This document shows positions 1 through 6,948 of a stretch of DNA of 17,607 nt, in pieces. The DNA is taken from the NCBI GenBank assembly GCA_031363055.1, contig JANLTP010000229.1:1-17607 (forward strand), given 5' to 3'. The position numbers were made by a program, and so were the translations under genes. Each line of letters starts with the position of its first letter. Position 1 is the first letter of the stretch. A model generated the notes under the pieces. It was not told the origin of the DNA and did not search any database. It saw nothing but the letters and a program-made list of their open reading frames with translations. This DNA comes from JANLTP01 sp031363055. GTDB lineage: Bacteria > Pseudomonadota > Gammaproteobacteria > Burkholderiales > Burkholderiaceae_E.

Positions 1-653
1 GAGAAGCCGGGCAACGCGCTGGGCGCGACATCAAGGAGCTTGCCGCGTTGCTCGACGAGTAACCTGGACTGCTCGGGCGGATGCAACAGATCGATCGGAT
101 CACGACCGAGCAACTCCTGCGCCGAATAACCGACCAAGCGACAGTAGGCGTCATTGACGATCGTGAAGTTGTAGTTTGAATCCTGAACCGAGATCGACAT
201 GGACGACTGATTGATCAACGACTGGAACAGATCGTTTCGACTGACAGACGTCGGCTGGCGCGCCGAATCATCATCGATCTCGTCAAGCGTTAACAAATAC
301 TGACGATTGTCGATGTCGTTGATGGCTGCGATGCGGATGTCAGCGTTGATTGAATTCAGCCCGCTGGATTTAACCTGGCAGCGCACCTGCGCCGACGACA
401 CTTCACCGGTGGTTAGCTGGTTACTTGTGAGCAACGCGGCGTACTTCGGCATTGGCTGAAAAATACCCAGGCTGTATTCGCCAATCAAATTGCTGGCCGG
501 ACTGCACACCCGGGTTTTGAACGCCAGATTAAGATCGAGAAAGCAGAAATCAGAATCCAGCAATGCAACCGGCGCCGGCACGACATCGAAAAAACTATGA
601 AAGTCGGCGGGCGACATGGACGACCTGGACGACCTACTGGGAATATCGGACAT
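1..653 (-). CDS. PAS-domain signalling protein, N-terminal part (runs off the window)
   Basis: Reading leftward from an ATG at 653, the frame is open to the window edge (217 codons), so the C-terminal output domain is not visible. An N-terminal segment (FFDVVPAPVALLDSDF, about residues 20-35) looks like a first PAS fold. A clearer second PAS domain starts near residue 145 (LFQSLINQSSMSISVQDSNY, then the typical IVNDAYCRLVGYSAQELLGR). PAS domains sense ligands, redox state or partner proteins, usually in front of a kinase, cyclase or phosphodiesterase domain. No membrane segment is seen, so it is probably cytoplasmic. The start is uncertain: the ATG at 653 has no good ribosome binding site, and a second ATG at 617 follows a weak AGG. 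The first codons contain a 9-bp duplication giving SRSSRSS. It is divergent from the kinase/regulator pair that starts at 823. The domain assignment is firm; the overall function is open. Confidence 0.8.
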   Translation of the reverse strand, partial: MSDIPSRSSRSSMSPADFHSFFDVVPAPVALLDSDFCFLDLNLAFKTRVCSPASNLIGEYSLGIFQPMPKYAALLTSNQLTTGEVSSAQVRCQVKSSGLNSINADIRIAAINDIDNRQYLLTLDEIDDDSARQPTSVSRNDLFQSLINQSSMSISVQDSNYNFTIVNDAYCRLVGYSAQELLGRDPIDLLHPPEQSRLLVEQRGKLLDVAPSALPGF

Positions 654-665
654 CGCTGAGCGAAT

Positions 666-687
666 GGAGCCTCGGAAAGGAGCCTCG
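666..687. repeat. 9-bp direct repeat in a divergent promoter region
   Basis: GGAGCCTCG occurs at 666-674 and again at 679-687, a 13-bp period, in the 169-bp gap between the divergent PAS gene (start 653) and the hybrid kinase (start 823). The position suits a regulator binding site, but no convincing -35/-10 pair was found in this gap on either strand. Confidence 0.4.
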
Positions 688-822
688 ACGGCACATCTAG
701 CTGGTCATCATAAAGTCACTCGAACAAGTAGTCTAACGGCAAATCTGGAATGTCGCCAAATCGGCAGAGGCCGCGCCGTGGGGCGTTTCCAGATACGCGG
801 GCGGGATAAGAAGCGCCGTAAA

Positions 823-1902
823 ATGATTGGAATGCAGAAATCCGATATTCAAGCGCTGATCGTTGAGGACTCTGAAGCGGACTTTGCGCTGCTGGCCGAC
901 ACCTTGTCGCGCCAGATTGCGGGCGTGGTCAGCGAGCGGGTCGAATCCGACGCCCAACTGCGCGCGGCGTTGACCCGGCAGAGCTGGGATCTGATCATCT
1001 CCGACCACCACTTGCCTGGCTACTCGAGCACCGAGGCGCTCGCGACGCTGCGCGAATTTGATGCCTTTGTGCCGTTCCTGATTGTCTCCGGCACCATTGG
1101 CGAAGAGGCTGCTGTGCGGGCCATGCAGGCCGGTGCTGACGACTATCTGATCAAAGGTAGCCTGGCGCGTCTGGGCGCCGCCATCCAGCGTGCGCTCAGT
1201 GCGGCAGTCACTCGCCGCGAGCGTGACCAGGCACAGCTCGCACTGGCCGATTCGAAACAACAACTCGAAGCGCTGTCGGCGCACTTGCAAACGTCCATCG
1301 AGGCCTTGCGCAGCTCGATTGCGCGTGAGATTCACGATGACATCGGCAGCGCCCTGACGGCCCTGCGATTCGACCTTGACTGGCTTGCCCGCATGAACGA
1401 TGTGACGATCACCGCGCGCGCCGCGCAAGCAACGCACATGCTGAATCAGGCGCAACTGGCTTGCCAGCGCATCATGCGTAACCTTCGCCCGCCGATTCTC
1501 GAGGCTGGCTTGGTACCGGCGCTGCTTTGGGTTTGCAGCCAGTTCAGGCAGCGCCATGATATTCAGCTTGAGTTGCGCTTTAACCGCGATCCGCTGGTGC
1601 TGCCGGACGAGGCAGCGCTCACCGTGTTTCGGTGTGTGCAGGAAGCGCTGACCAACATCGGCAAACACTCGGGCGCCAAAAAGGCGCTGATCGATATCGT
1701 GCAGGATGACGATGATTTTTCAGTCGAAATTTCCGATGATGGCGTCGGTCTCGACGCGACGGCTCTGAATAAGCCGGCCTCGTTCGGGCTGCGCGGGTTG
1801 CGCGAACGGGCGCGCTCCGTCAACGGCTGGCTTGATTTGCCGCCTACTCAAAAAGGATGCGTCTTGCTACTCACCTTGAGCACTCCGGCAGACCTGCGGT
1901 GA
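823..1902 (+). CDS. Receiver-HisKA_3 hybrid histidine kinase (NarX/DegS-type transmitter)
   Basis: The 359-residue protein has no membrane segment. Residues about 9-120 are a receiver: acidic pair E15/D16, phospho-acceptor D61 (DLIISDHHLPGY), S89 and K111 (DDYLIKG). A helical linker follows, then a HisKA_3 dimerisation domain with the motif REIHDDIGSALTALR and phospho-donor H171. An HATPase_c domain ends the protein, with N box QEALTNIGKHSG, G1 box ISDDGVGLD and G2-like SFGLRGLRERA. HisKA_3 kinases normally phosphorylate NarL/FixJ regulators, and one follows directly with a GTGA overlap, so that is the likely partner. The N-terminal receiver means this kinase may itself be controlled by another kinase. 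The open frame extends upstream to 616, but that part overlaps the divergent gene. The ATG at 823 is chosen because it sits just before the receiver and after GATAAGAAG; the ATG at 832 is also possible. Confidence 0.92.
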   Translation: MIGMQKSDIQALIVEDSEADFALLADTLSRQIAGVVSERVESDAQLRAALTRQSWDLIISDHHLPGYSSTEALATLREFDAFVPFLIVSGTIGEEAAVRAMQAGADDYLIKGSLARLGAAIQRALSAAVTRRERDQAQLALADSKQQLEALSAHLQTSIEALRSSIAREIHDDIGSALTALRFDLDWLARMNDVTITARAAQATHMLNQAQLACQRIMRNLRPPILEAGLVPALLWVCSQFRQRHDIQLELRFNRDPLVLPDEAALTVFRCVQEALTNIGKHSGAKKALIDIVQDDDDFSVEISDDGVGLDATALNKPASFGLRGLRERARSVNGWLDLPPTQKGCVLLLTLSTPADLR

Positions 1903-2531
1903 TTCGCGTCATACTGGTTGATGACCACGCCATTATCCGCAGAGGTTTGCGCGAGGCACTGAGCCACGGCGGCCAGGTGACGGTGGTCGGCGAGGCCGAA
2001 GATTACGCAACGCTGCGCGCATTGCTACGCGATTGTCCGTTTGATGTCCTGCTGCTCGATGTCAATCTTCCGGGCCGCAACGGCATTGAGGTCATCCAGG
2101 CGCTGATCGTCGATAACCCGGCGCTCAAGACGGTGGTTCTGTCGCAGTATCCGGAAGATCAATACGGCATTCGCGCCATGAAAGCCGGCGCAATGGCCTA
2201 CCTCAACAAGGCCGTTGCCCCGGAAGTCATCGTCCAGGCCGTCGTCACCGTTGCCAGCGGTCGCAAATATGTGACCGCCGAAATCGCCAATGCGCTGCTC
2301 GAAACCGTGACCGGACAAAAGGCCGGCAAAGCGCATGAAAATCTCTCCGAACGCGAGATGCAAACACTGTTGCGAATCGCCTCCGGGCAGAAGCTCGCCG
2401 ATATTGCGCAGGCGCTCTTTCTGTCGCCCAAGACGGTCAGCGTCTATCGTGCTCGGGTGCTCGAGAAACTCGGTCTGCAGGGCAACGCCGACATCGCGAC
2501 CTACGCGCTGCGGCATGGATTGATCCAATAG
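1899..2531 (+). CDS. NarL/FixJ-family response regulator (receiver + LuxR-type HTH)
   Basis: The 210-residue protein is a DNA-binding regulator. Residues 2-120 form a receiver with acidic D8/D9, phospho-acceptor D54 (DVLLLDVNLPG), S82 and K104. Residues about 147-210 form a LuxR/GerE helix-turn-helix (LSEREMQTLLRIASGQKLAD, then LSPKTVSVYRARVLEKL). The GTG start overlaps the TGA of the upstream HisKA_3 kinase as GTGA, which implies translational coupling and a cognate pair. An in-frame ATG at 1857 exists, but it abuts its AAGG, lies inside the kinase gene and would add residues ahead of the normal receiver start, so it is less likely. Target genes cannot be read from this window. The family assignment is firm. 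Confidence 0.95.
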   Translation: MIRVILVDDHAIIRRGLREALSHGGQVTVVGEAEDYATLRALLRDCPFDVLLLDVNLPGRNGIEVIQALIVDNPALKTVVLSQYPEDQYGIRAMKAGAMAYLNKAVAPEVIVQAVVTVASGRKYVTAEIANALLETVTGQKAGKAHENLSEREMQTLLRIASGQKLADIAQALFLSPKTVSVYRARVLEKLGLQGNADIATYALRHGLIQ

Positions 2532-2591
2532 CGCAATCTGTTCGGCGATGTTTTAGTGTATTGTCATCATTGTCAAAAAAATCAAGGCAAT

Positions 2592-4127
2592 ATGAAATCA
2601 GGGCCGGCGTTTACCTACTGGGAACAGGATCGCGACTTTAATTTCACGCAAATTAATTCGCTGCAAGGATCGCTCGATCTGGGCGCTATTGGACATCACT
2701 GGTCGGTCGGCGCGCTGCCTCTGAGCTTAGAGGATTGGGAAGCCCACCGCGAGTTTCTCGCACGCCGTGATTCATTCACCGACTTTGTCTATGCACGCCG
2801 CGCCGGCCAGACCACGCCGCAATTCGTTCGCGTCAGCGGTACCCCGAGTTTTGAGCAGAACGGTAATTTCATGGGTTACCGAGGTTTTGCGACGGATGCG
2901 ACCGCACTGGTCGAACAGAGCCGGACGGCCTGGCTTGCCGAGCAGTCGCTGCGCTCCTTCGATACCCCGATTCTCTGGATTGAAGAGGTTTTTGGCCCGA
3001 CACTGTCGTGGCGGGTCATCTGGAGCAACGTCTCGGGTTGCGCCCTGTTTGGCCGAACCATCGAAGAATTGAGATCGGTACCCCCACACTGCCTGTTCGA
3101 CCATCAGGGCGGTGGCCTGCAAGCGATCAGCCAGGTACTGAACGAACATCGCAGCGCCGAGATTTCGGCGGTTGCGCTCTCGAAATACGGCCAGCCGCGA
3201 CGCTTGCGCTTTCGCGTCGATGCCAGCGCAGAAATGCGGCGGCTGTCGGCGCTGCCGCGGCGCGCCTTGTTGATTGCGACCGATGCGGCGCTCGAGCACC
3301 GGCAATCCGTCCTGGGCGTTAAAGACTTCGGTGCTGGGCCGTCAGTATCGTCCGGGCCGTCCGCATCGTCGGGTTCGTCAGTATCTTCCGTGTCGTCGGT
3401 GCCGTCGGCCGAACATCCCGAAAACGCTTATATCGCCGAACTCGAGTCGTTCAGTTTTGCGGTGTCACATGATCTGCGGGCGCCGCTGCGGCTGATCTCA
3501 GGTTTTGCGCAGATTCTTCAGGAGGACTATAGCCACGCGCTCGATAAGATCGGCATCGATCATGTACAAAGGATCTTGCTGGCCGCTTCGCGCATGGGCC
3601 AGATGTTCGACTCGCTGATGGATCTTTCGGGACTGTCCGCGCAACGCATGAATCGCGAGCCAATTGATCTGTCCGCACTGGCGGCCTCGATCGTCGACGA
3701 TTTGCGGATCGCTGACCCGCAGCGTACGGTCCAGATCGATATTGAACCCGATTTACGCGTCTGGGGCGATAAGAACTTGCTGCGCATTGCACTGACCAAT
3801 CTACTGTCAAACGCCTGGAAATACTCGGCGCGTAATCCCGAAGCGCACATCACCTTTGGCGTCGCGCAGAATATGAACGCAACGTCGTACTGCGTAGCCG
3901 ATAACGGGGTGGGGTTCGACATGCGCTTTGTCGACCGGCTGTTCAATCCGTTTCAACGCCTGCACAGTGGTGGCGATTTTGCAGGCGCCGGCGTCGGACT
4001 GGCGACCACCAAGCGCGTTATCAATCGTCATGGAGGCAACGTCTGGGCCGAATCCAAAGTCGGCCAGGGCAGCCAATTTCACTTCACGCTGGGCGAACGC
4101 GCCGACCGTCGACAAGCACGTCAATAG
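2592..4127 (+). CDS. Soluble PAS-domain sensor histidine kinase
   Basis: The 511-residue protein has no membrane segment. Residues about 8-115 are a PAS/PAC domain of the kind starting YWEQDRDFNF and ending GNFMGYRGFATDAT. Residues about 125-240 are a degenerate second sensory region. A serine-rich linker (250-273) is built from four 18-bp repeats. The HisKA domain carries H293 (FAVSHDLRAPLRLISGFAQI). HATPase_c has N box NLLSNAWKYS, G1 DNGVGFD, F box NPFQRL and G2 GAGVGLATTKRV. No receiver is attached, so phosphate must go to a separate protein; the hybrid kinase receiver and the ANTAR regulator next door are candidates. The ATG at 2592 is preferred because AAGG lies 4 nt upstream; a GTG at 2556 is in frame without such a site. 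The TAG stop lies at the start of a 12-bp tandem repeat. Confidence 0.93.
   Translation: MKSGPAFTYWEQDRDFNFTQINSLQGSLDLGAIGHHWSVGALPLSLEDWEAHREFLARRDSFTDFVYARRAGQTTPQFVRVSGTPSFEQNGNFMGYRGFATDATALVEQSRTAWLAEQSLRSFDTPILWIEEVFGPTLSWRVIWSNVSGCALFGRTIEELRSVPPHCLFDHQGGGLQAISQVLNEHRSAEISAVALSKYGQPRRLRFRVDASAEMRRLSALPRRALLIATDAALEHRQSVLGVKDFGAGPSVSSGPSASSGSSVSSVSSVPSAEHPENAYIAELESFSFAVSHDLRAPLRLISGFAQILQEDYSHALDKIGIDHVQRILLAASRMGQMFDSLMDLSGLSAQRMNREPIDLSALAASIVDDLRIADPQRTVQIDIEPDLRVWGDKNLLRIALTNLLSNAWKYSARNPEAHITFGVAQNMNATSYCVADNGVGFDMRFVDRLFNPFQRLHSGGDFAGAGVGLATTKRVINRHGGNVWAESKVGQGSQFHFTLGERADRRQARQ
3339..3410 (+). repeat. In-frame 18-bp tandem repeat encoding a Ser-rich linker
   Basis: Four adjacent 18-bp units begin at 3339, 3357, 3375 and 3393 and encode PSVSSG, PSASSG, SSVSSV and SSVPSA. 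The array lies between the sensory part and the HisKA domain of the PAS kinase, so unit gain or loss would change linker length without a frameshift. Confidence 0.8.
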
Positions 4128-4174
4128 ACGCGCCTATTCACTCGTTTATTGACTCGTTTATCGACGCGTTGACC
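4127..4174. repeat. Four 12-bp tandem repeats at the PAS-kinase stop codon
   Basis: Units GACGCGCCTATT, CACTCGTTTATT, GACTCGTTTATC and GACGCGTTGACC run from the last base of the TAG stop (4125-4127) into the gap between two convergent genes. Read on in the kinase frame past the TAG, they give TRLF, TRLL, TRLS, TR and then TGA at 4170-4172. No intrinsic terminator was seen here. Confidence 0.75.
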
Positions 4175-4201
4175 GGTGCATCAGCACGGCATTGCGAGAA
4201 T

Positions 4202-4813
4202 TTACGAGCTGGTGTTTCCGAAACGCGATTCGGCATCAAGTACCAGGTCGTTGGCGGCTTCGTAAATACTCTTCTGATTCTGGGCAGCCAGTGCCGCAAG
4301 CTTTTCGATCGCCCGGCCGCCGCTCAGCTTGAATCGTTCCATCAGCAGGCCCTGCGCAATACTGCGCATTTGCAGATCATTTTGCGCACTGACCTGGCGC
4401 GCGCTGCGATCGCCCGCCGCTGCCGCTGTTTTTGCCTCACTGCGCGCACGCGCCACGGCCAACTCCAACTCCGGTACGATCTGCTTGACTTCCAGCGGCT
4501 TGACCAGATAACCGAGCGCACCGAGTTCAATGGCTTCCTTGACCGTGCTGGCTTGGCTGTGCGCCGAGAAAAACATGAATGGAATACCCAGTACATCCCT
4601 GAAGTAACCGGCGACATCCATACCGCTTTTGCCCTGCATGTACAGATCCAGCAACGCCAAGTCAGGCTTGGACTGTCGAGCCAGCAAAATGGCGTCGTCG
4701 CCGTTATCGCACGAGATCACTGAAAATCCGAAGTTGGTCAGTCCCTCGGATAGCGTAGCCAGAACCAGTCGATCGTCATCGCAGAGCAGTATTGAACCTT
4801 TGGAAGAGGACAT
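4202..4813 (-). CDS. Receiver-ANTAR response regulator (AmiR/NasR type)
   Basis: The 203-residue protein has a receiver (residues 7-122) with acidic pocket D12/D13, phospho-acceptor D56 (DLALLDLYMQG), S83 and K105 (YLVKPLE). After a charged linker, an ANTAR-like three-helix domain covers about 140-195 (core IAQGLLMERFKLSGGRAIEK, then AANDLV). ANTAR domains bind twin-hairpin RNA and cause antitermination, so the output is probably post-transcriptional rather than DNA binding. The ATG at 4813 is taken as start; the GTG two codons upstream has no better ribosome binding site, and both are weak. A good promoter lies at 4901-4930. The gene converges on the PAS kinase, a plausible phosphate donor. 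No ANTAR target hairpin pair could be identified here. The receiver is certain and the ANTAR call is good. Confidence 0.9.
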   Translation of the reverse strand: MSSSKGSILLCDDDRLVLATLSEGLTNFGFSVISCDNGDDAILLARQSKPDLALLDLYMQGKSGMDVAGYFRDVLGIPFMFFSAHSQASTVKEAIELGALGYLVKPLEVKQIVPELELAVARARSEAKTAAAAGDRSARQVSAQNDLQMRSIAQGLLMERFKLSGGRAIEKLAALAAQNQKSIYEAANDLVLDAESRFGNTSS

Positions 4814-5195
4814 GTTCACTCAATACTTTTTCGCGAATCGCCTGCAGGAAACATCGCGGTGCAACGGTCGTGCACGGCCCGCAAGCAAAATCCGTAACTC
4901 GTTATAAACAGCCCAGGGGAGCAATGTCATGATCACTAGTCCCTGTCGCCACCGTGTCAGCACTGTCAAGCGCGTCAGAGTGCATGCGCCCGGTCAGTCG
5001 TGCCGATTCAAATGCAATTGATAACTGCGCAGATCCAAACGCCTACATTTAATGCGATCTGACCGTTGCGAGAACGAAGGTGTCGAAAAAAAGACGACGA
5101 CTGAAACCATCTGCAACACAATGCAGGCGGTTATTCGAAAGAATGTCGCATGCACTCGCGAATTGCAAAAAATCTAATATCTTTACACTGGAAGT
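4814..5195. other. 382-bp gene-free region between the ANTAR regulator and ubiA
   Basis: No convincing coding frame is present. It holds the promoter of the ANTAR gene (4901-4930), a GC-rich near-palindrome in its leader (GGTCG-TGCA-CGGCC, 4866-4879), a hairpin CTGCA-ACACAA-TGCAG (5111-5126), and loosely repeated GTCA 9-mers at 4956-4982. No clean intrinsic terminator for ubiA was found downstream of its stop. Confidence 0.6.
4901..4930 (-). promoter_or_regulatory. Sigma-70 type promoter for the ANTAR regulator
   Basis: On the minus strand, ATGACA (4925-4930) is followed by an 18-bp spacer and TATAAC (4901-4906), each matching five of six consensus bases. Transcription would begin near 4893 and give a leader of about 80 nt before the ATG at 4813. 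Confidence 0.55.
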
Positions 5196-6083
5196 CTATG
5201 CCTGATTCCTGGAAAACCATAAATCCATCGCCAGCCCAAAGGCGATCACCAATCCAACCCAGTTGTTGCCGAGGAACGCCGCGAGACACCCGTCTCGATC
5301 TCGATCTCTAATCAAACGATAGTGATAAGCCATCAGTCCGGCCGCTGCGGCCAGCCCGAAGTACATGAACGGGCCGAGCGCTTGCAGATGCGCTATCAGA
5401 GTCATCAAGCTTAGCATGCAGACGTAACACAGCATAACCGCCAGCACGTCAAATCGGCCAAATGTGATCGCGGAACTTTTGATGCCAATGCGCAGATCGT
5501 CGTCGCGATCGACCATCGCATATTCCGTATCGTAGGCAATTGCCCAGAAAATGTTCGCCAGCAACTGCAGCCAGGCAATCACCGGTACCGAGTTCTGAAT
5601 GGCTGCATAGGCCATCGGAATGCCGAATCCGAATGCGATGCCCAGATAGGCCTGCGGCAGGGACAGAAAGCGCTTCGTGAATGGATAACTGACCGCGAGG
5701 AAAACCGCAAACAGGGCCAAAACCCAAGTCAGCCGATTCAAGGGAATCAACAGCAACATTGCCAGCAGTGCCAGTACTGCGAACACTGCGAGCGCTTCAG
5801 CAGGCCGGATCAGACCTGCCGTCAGTGGCCGCAAGGCAGTCCGTTTCACATGGCGATCAAAGTCCCGATCAGCCCAGTCGTTGATGGCACAGCCAGCCGC
5901 ACGCATGAGTACCGTCCCCGTGACAAACGCGAACAACACATAGACGTCGGGTCGGCCCTCAGAAGCCATCAAAACGGCCCACAACGTCGGCCAGAGCAAC
6001 AGTTGAATACCGATCGGCCGATCCATGCGTACCAGGCGCCAATAGAGCGGCAAGCGCTGCAGGATCCCAGTAGGCTGTTTCAT
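5196..6083 (-). CDS. ubiA: 4-hydroxybenzoate polyprenyltransferase UbiA
   Basis: UbiA joins a polyprenyl chain to 4-hydroxybenzoate at the inner membrane, the membrane-committed step of ubiquinone synthesis. The 295-residue length is normal for the family. The two prenyl-diphosphate/Mg2+ binding motifs are intact: N68-D69-x-x-D72-x-x-x-D76 (NDWADRDFD) and D185TEYAMVD192 followed by RDDDLRIGIKSSA. Many hydrophobic segments span the chain (for example about 48-66, 94-115, 118-133, 205-225 and 270-288), fitting the nine-helix fold. The ATG at 6083 has no strong Shine-Dalgarno sequence. Its other ubiquinone partners are not in the window, and it lies just beyond the terminator of the comEA-like gene, so it probably has its own promoter in the short gap 6084-6119. 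Confidence 0.97.
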   Translation of the reverse strand: MKQPTGILQRLPLYWRLVRMDRPIGIQLLLWPTLWAVLMASEGRPDVYVLFAFVTGTVLMRAAGCAINDWADRDFDRHVKRTALRPLTAGLIRPAEALAVFAVLALLAMLLLIPLNRLTWVLALFAVFLAVSYPFTKRFLSLPQAYLGIAFGFGIPMAYAAIQNSVPVIAWLQLLANIFWAIAYDTEYAMVDRDDDLRIGIKSSAITFGRFDVLAVMLCYVCMLSLMTLIAHLQALGPFMYFGLAAAAGLMAYHYRLIRDRDRDGCLAAFLGNNWVGLVIAFGLAMDLWFSRNQA

Positions 6084-6119
6084 CGATCGGTGGCAATCAG
6101 GACGGGGGTGGAGTTAAGC

Positions 6120-6148
6120 AAAAAAAGCCCGCCGATTGGCGGGCCTTT
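6120..6148 (-). terminator. Intrinsic terminator after the comEA-like gene
   Basis: In the minus-strand transcript a perfect 7-bp stem, GCCCGCC-AATC-GGCGGGC (6127-6144), is followed by seven U residues (6120-6126). It lies 58 bp past the comEA stop and ahead of ubiA, so it separates the two transcription units. Confidence 0.88.
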
Positions 6149-6202
6149 GAACGTTCGCGTATCTGCGCGATTCTATTTTTGTCTCCGTCGTTCTCCGCCT
6201 TG

Positions 6203-6793
6203 TTACTTCTTGGCAGTAGCCTTATCGTCCACTTTGGCTGCGTCAGCTTTGACAGCATCCGGCTTCGCATCCACTTTGGCTGCGTCTTTCTTGGCATCGA
6301 CTTTCTTGGCGTCCGCTTTCGGAGCCTCTTTTTTCGCGTCGGCCTTGGCATCGGCCTTGGCGTCGGCCTTGGCATCGGCTTTGGGCGTATCTTTCTTCAT
6401 ATCCGCCTTGGCATCCGCTTTCGGTGCGTCTTTCTTGACTTCGGCTTTCGGCGCATCTTTCTTGGCGTCGGCCTTGTCTTGCGCCTTCGGTGCATCTTTC
6501 TTGGCATCGGCCTTGGCCTCGGCTTTGGGTGCGCCGCCCTTGCCTACGCTCAGACCGGCAGCGCCCATGGCAGCGATGTTTTTCTCGCCAATGCCCTTGA
6601 CGCGCTCCTCGAGGTCTTTCATGTCCTTGAACGAGCCCTTCTTGCGCTCGTCGAGAATCTTGGCAGCGATGGCCGGACCGATGCCCTTGATCGATTCCAA
6701 TTCAGCTTGCGAAGCCGTATTGGCGTCCACCGCCGCGAAGGCGAGGCCCATGGATGTGATAAAGGCAGCAACTGCCAGCAACAATTTTTTCAT
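6203..6793 (-). CDS. Secreted ComEA-like helix-hairpin-helix protein with Lys/Ala/Asp repeat tail
   Basis: The 196-residue protein has a signal peptide (KKLLLAVAAFITSMGLAFA, cut predicted after A20), so it acts in the periplasm or is exported. Residues about 22-82 are a ComEA-type double helix-hairpin-helix (VDANTASQAELESIKGIGP, then FKDMKDLEERVKGIGEKNIA), a fold that binds duplex DNA non-specifically and serves DNA uptake in competent bacteria. Residues about 87-196 are a low-complexity tail of KKDAPKA- and KADA-type repeats, resembling histone-H1-like tails; short ComEA proteins end near residue 85, so the tail is an addition. AGGAG lies 8 nt before the ATG. A 14-bp palindrome sits upstream and an intrinsic terminator downstream. 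The position after hldD is common in Betaproteobacteria. No other competence gene is in view, so the role is inferred. Confidence 0.88.
   Translation of the reverse strand: MKKLLLAVAAFITSMGLAFAAVDANTASQAELESIKGIGPAIAAKILDERKKGSFKDMKDLEERVKGIGEKNIAAMGAAGLSVGKGGAPKAEAKADAKKDAPKAQDKADAKKDAPKAEVKKDAPKADAKADMKKDTPKADAKADAKADAKADAKKEAPKADAKKVDAKKDAAKVDAKPDAVKADAAKVDDKATAKK
6206..6535 (-). repeat. Coding minisatellite: KADAKKDAPKA-type repeats
   Basis: The last 110 codons of the comEA-like gene repeat 12-bp and longer units (alternating GCC AAG GCC GAT/GAC codons) that encode AKADAKAD runs and five KK(D/E)(A/T)PKA blocks. The composition is almost only Lys, Ala, Asp, Pro, Val and Glu. Such arrays are prone to length change by slippage or recombination. 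Confidence 0.85.
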
Positions 6794-6818
6794 TCAGTAG
6801 TCTCCTGTGAGGGGAAAT

Positions 6819-6832
6819 TCCGGATATCCGGA
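6819..6832. promoter_or_regulatory. 14-bp perfect palindrome upstream of the comEA-like gene
   Basis: TCCGGATATCCGGA is a perfect inverted repeat ending 26 bp before the comEA-like ATG, in the 155-bp gap after hldD. It could be an operator for a dimeric repressor or a small leader hairpin. No regulator can be named. Confidence 0.4.
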
Positions 6833-6948
6833 CGTTTGTTAAAACGGTAGCCCAGAGTTTGGGTTGACAAGGCAATTCGGGGAAACCCGCGCATTCTAAT
6901 GAATTTGAGTTTATTGATGAGACTTAAGTTTCTGGTTACGCCTCGAGT

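Noticed and set aside
733..1668. 311-codon open frame on the minus strand
   Set aside because: It lies antisense inside the hybrid kinase, whose frame has clear receiver and kinase motifs; the antisense product shows no recognisable domain.
4169..4723. 184-codon plus-strand frame over the ANTAR regulator
   Set aside because: It is a shadow of the minus-strand receiver-ANTAR gene, which has all its active-site residues.
4964..4969. Perfect TTGACA on the minus strand upstream of the ANTAR gene
   Set aside because: No -10-like hexamer lies 16-18 bp downstream; the ATGACA/TATAAC pair closer to the gene is the better promoter.
5111..5126. Hairpin CTGCA-ACACAA-TGCAG as an ANTAR target
   Set aside because: The loop is six nucleotides long, but the known target needs A at position 1 and G at position 4 in two adjacent loops; here position 4 is not G on either strand and there is no partner hairpin.
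5850..6850. Two long plus-strand frames (316 and 223 codons) over ubiA and the comEA-like gene
   Set aside because: Their low-complexity, Ala/Ser- or Gly/Leu-rich products are the reverse reading of the ComEA coding repeats, not independent genes.
6840..6948. Promoter for the comEA-like gene (TAGAAT and TTGTCA hexamers on the minus strand)
   Set aside because: Neither hexamer has a partner at acceptable spacing, so no promoter is called.
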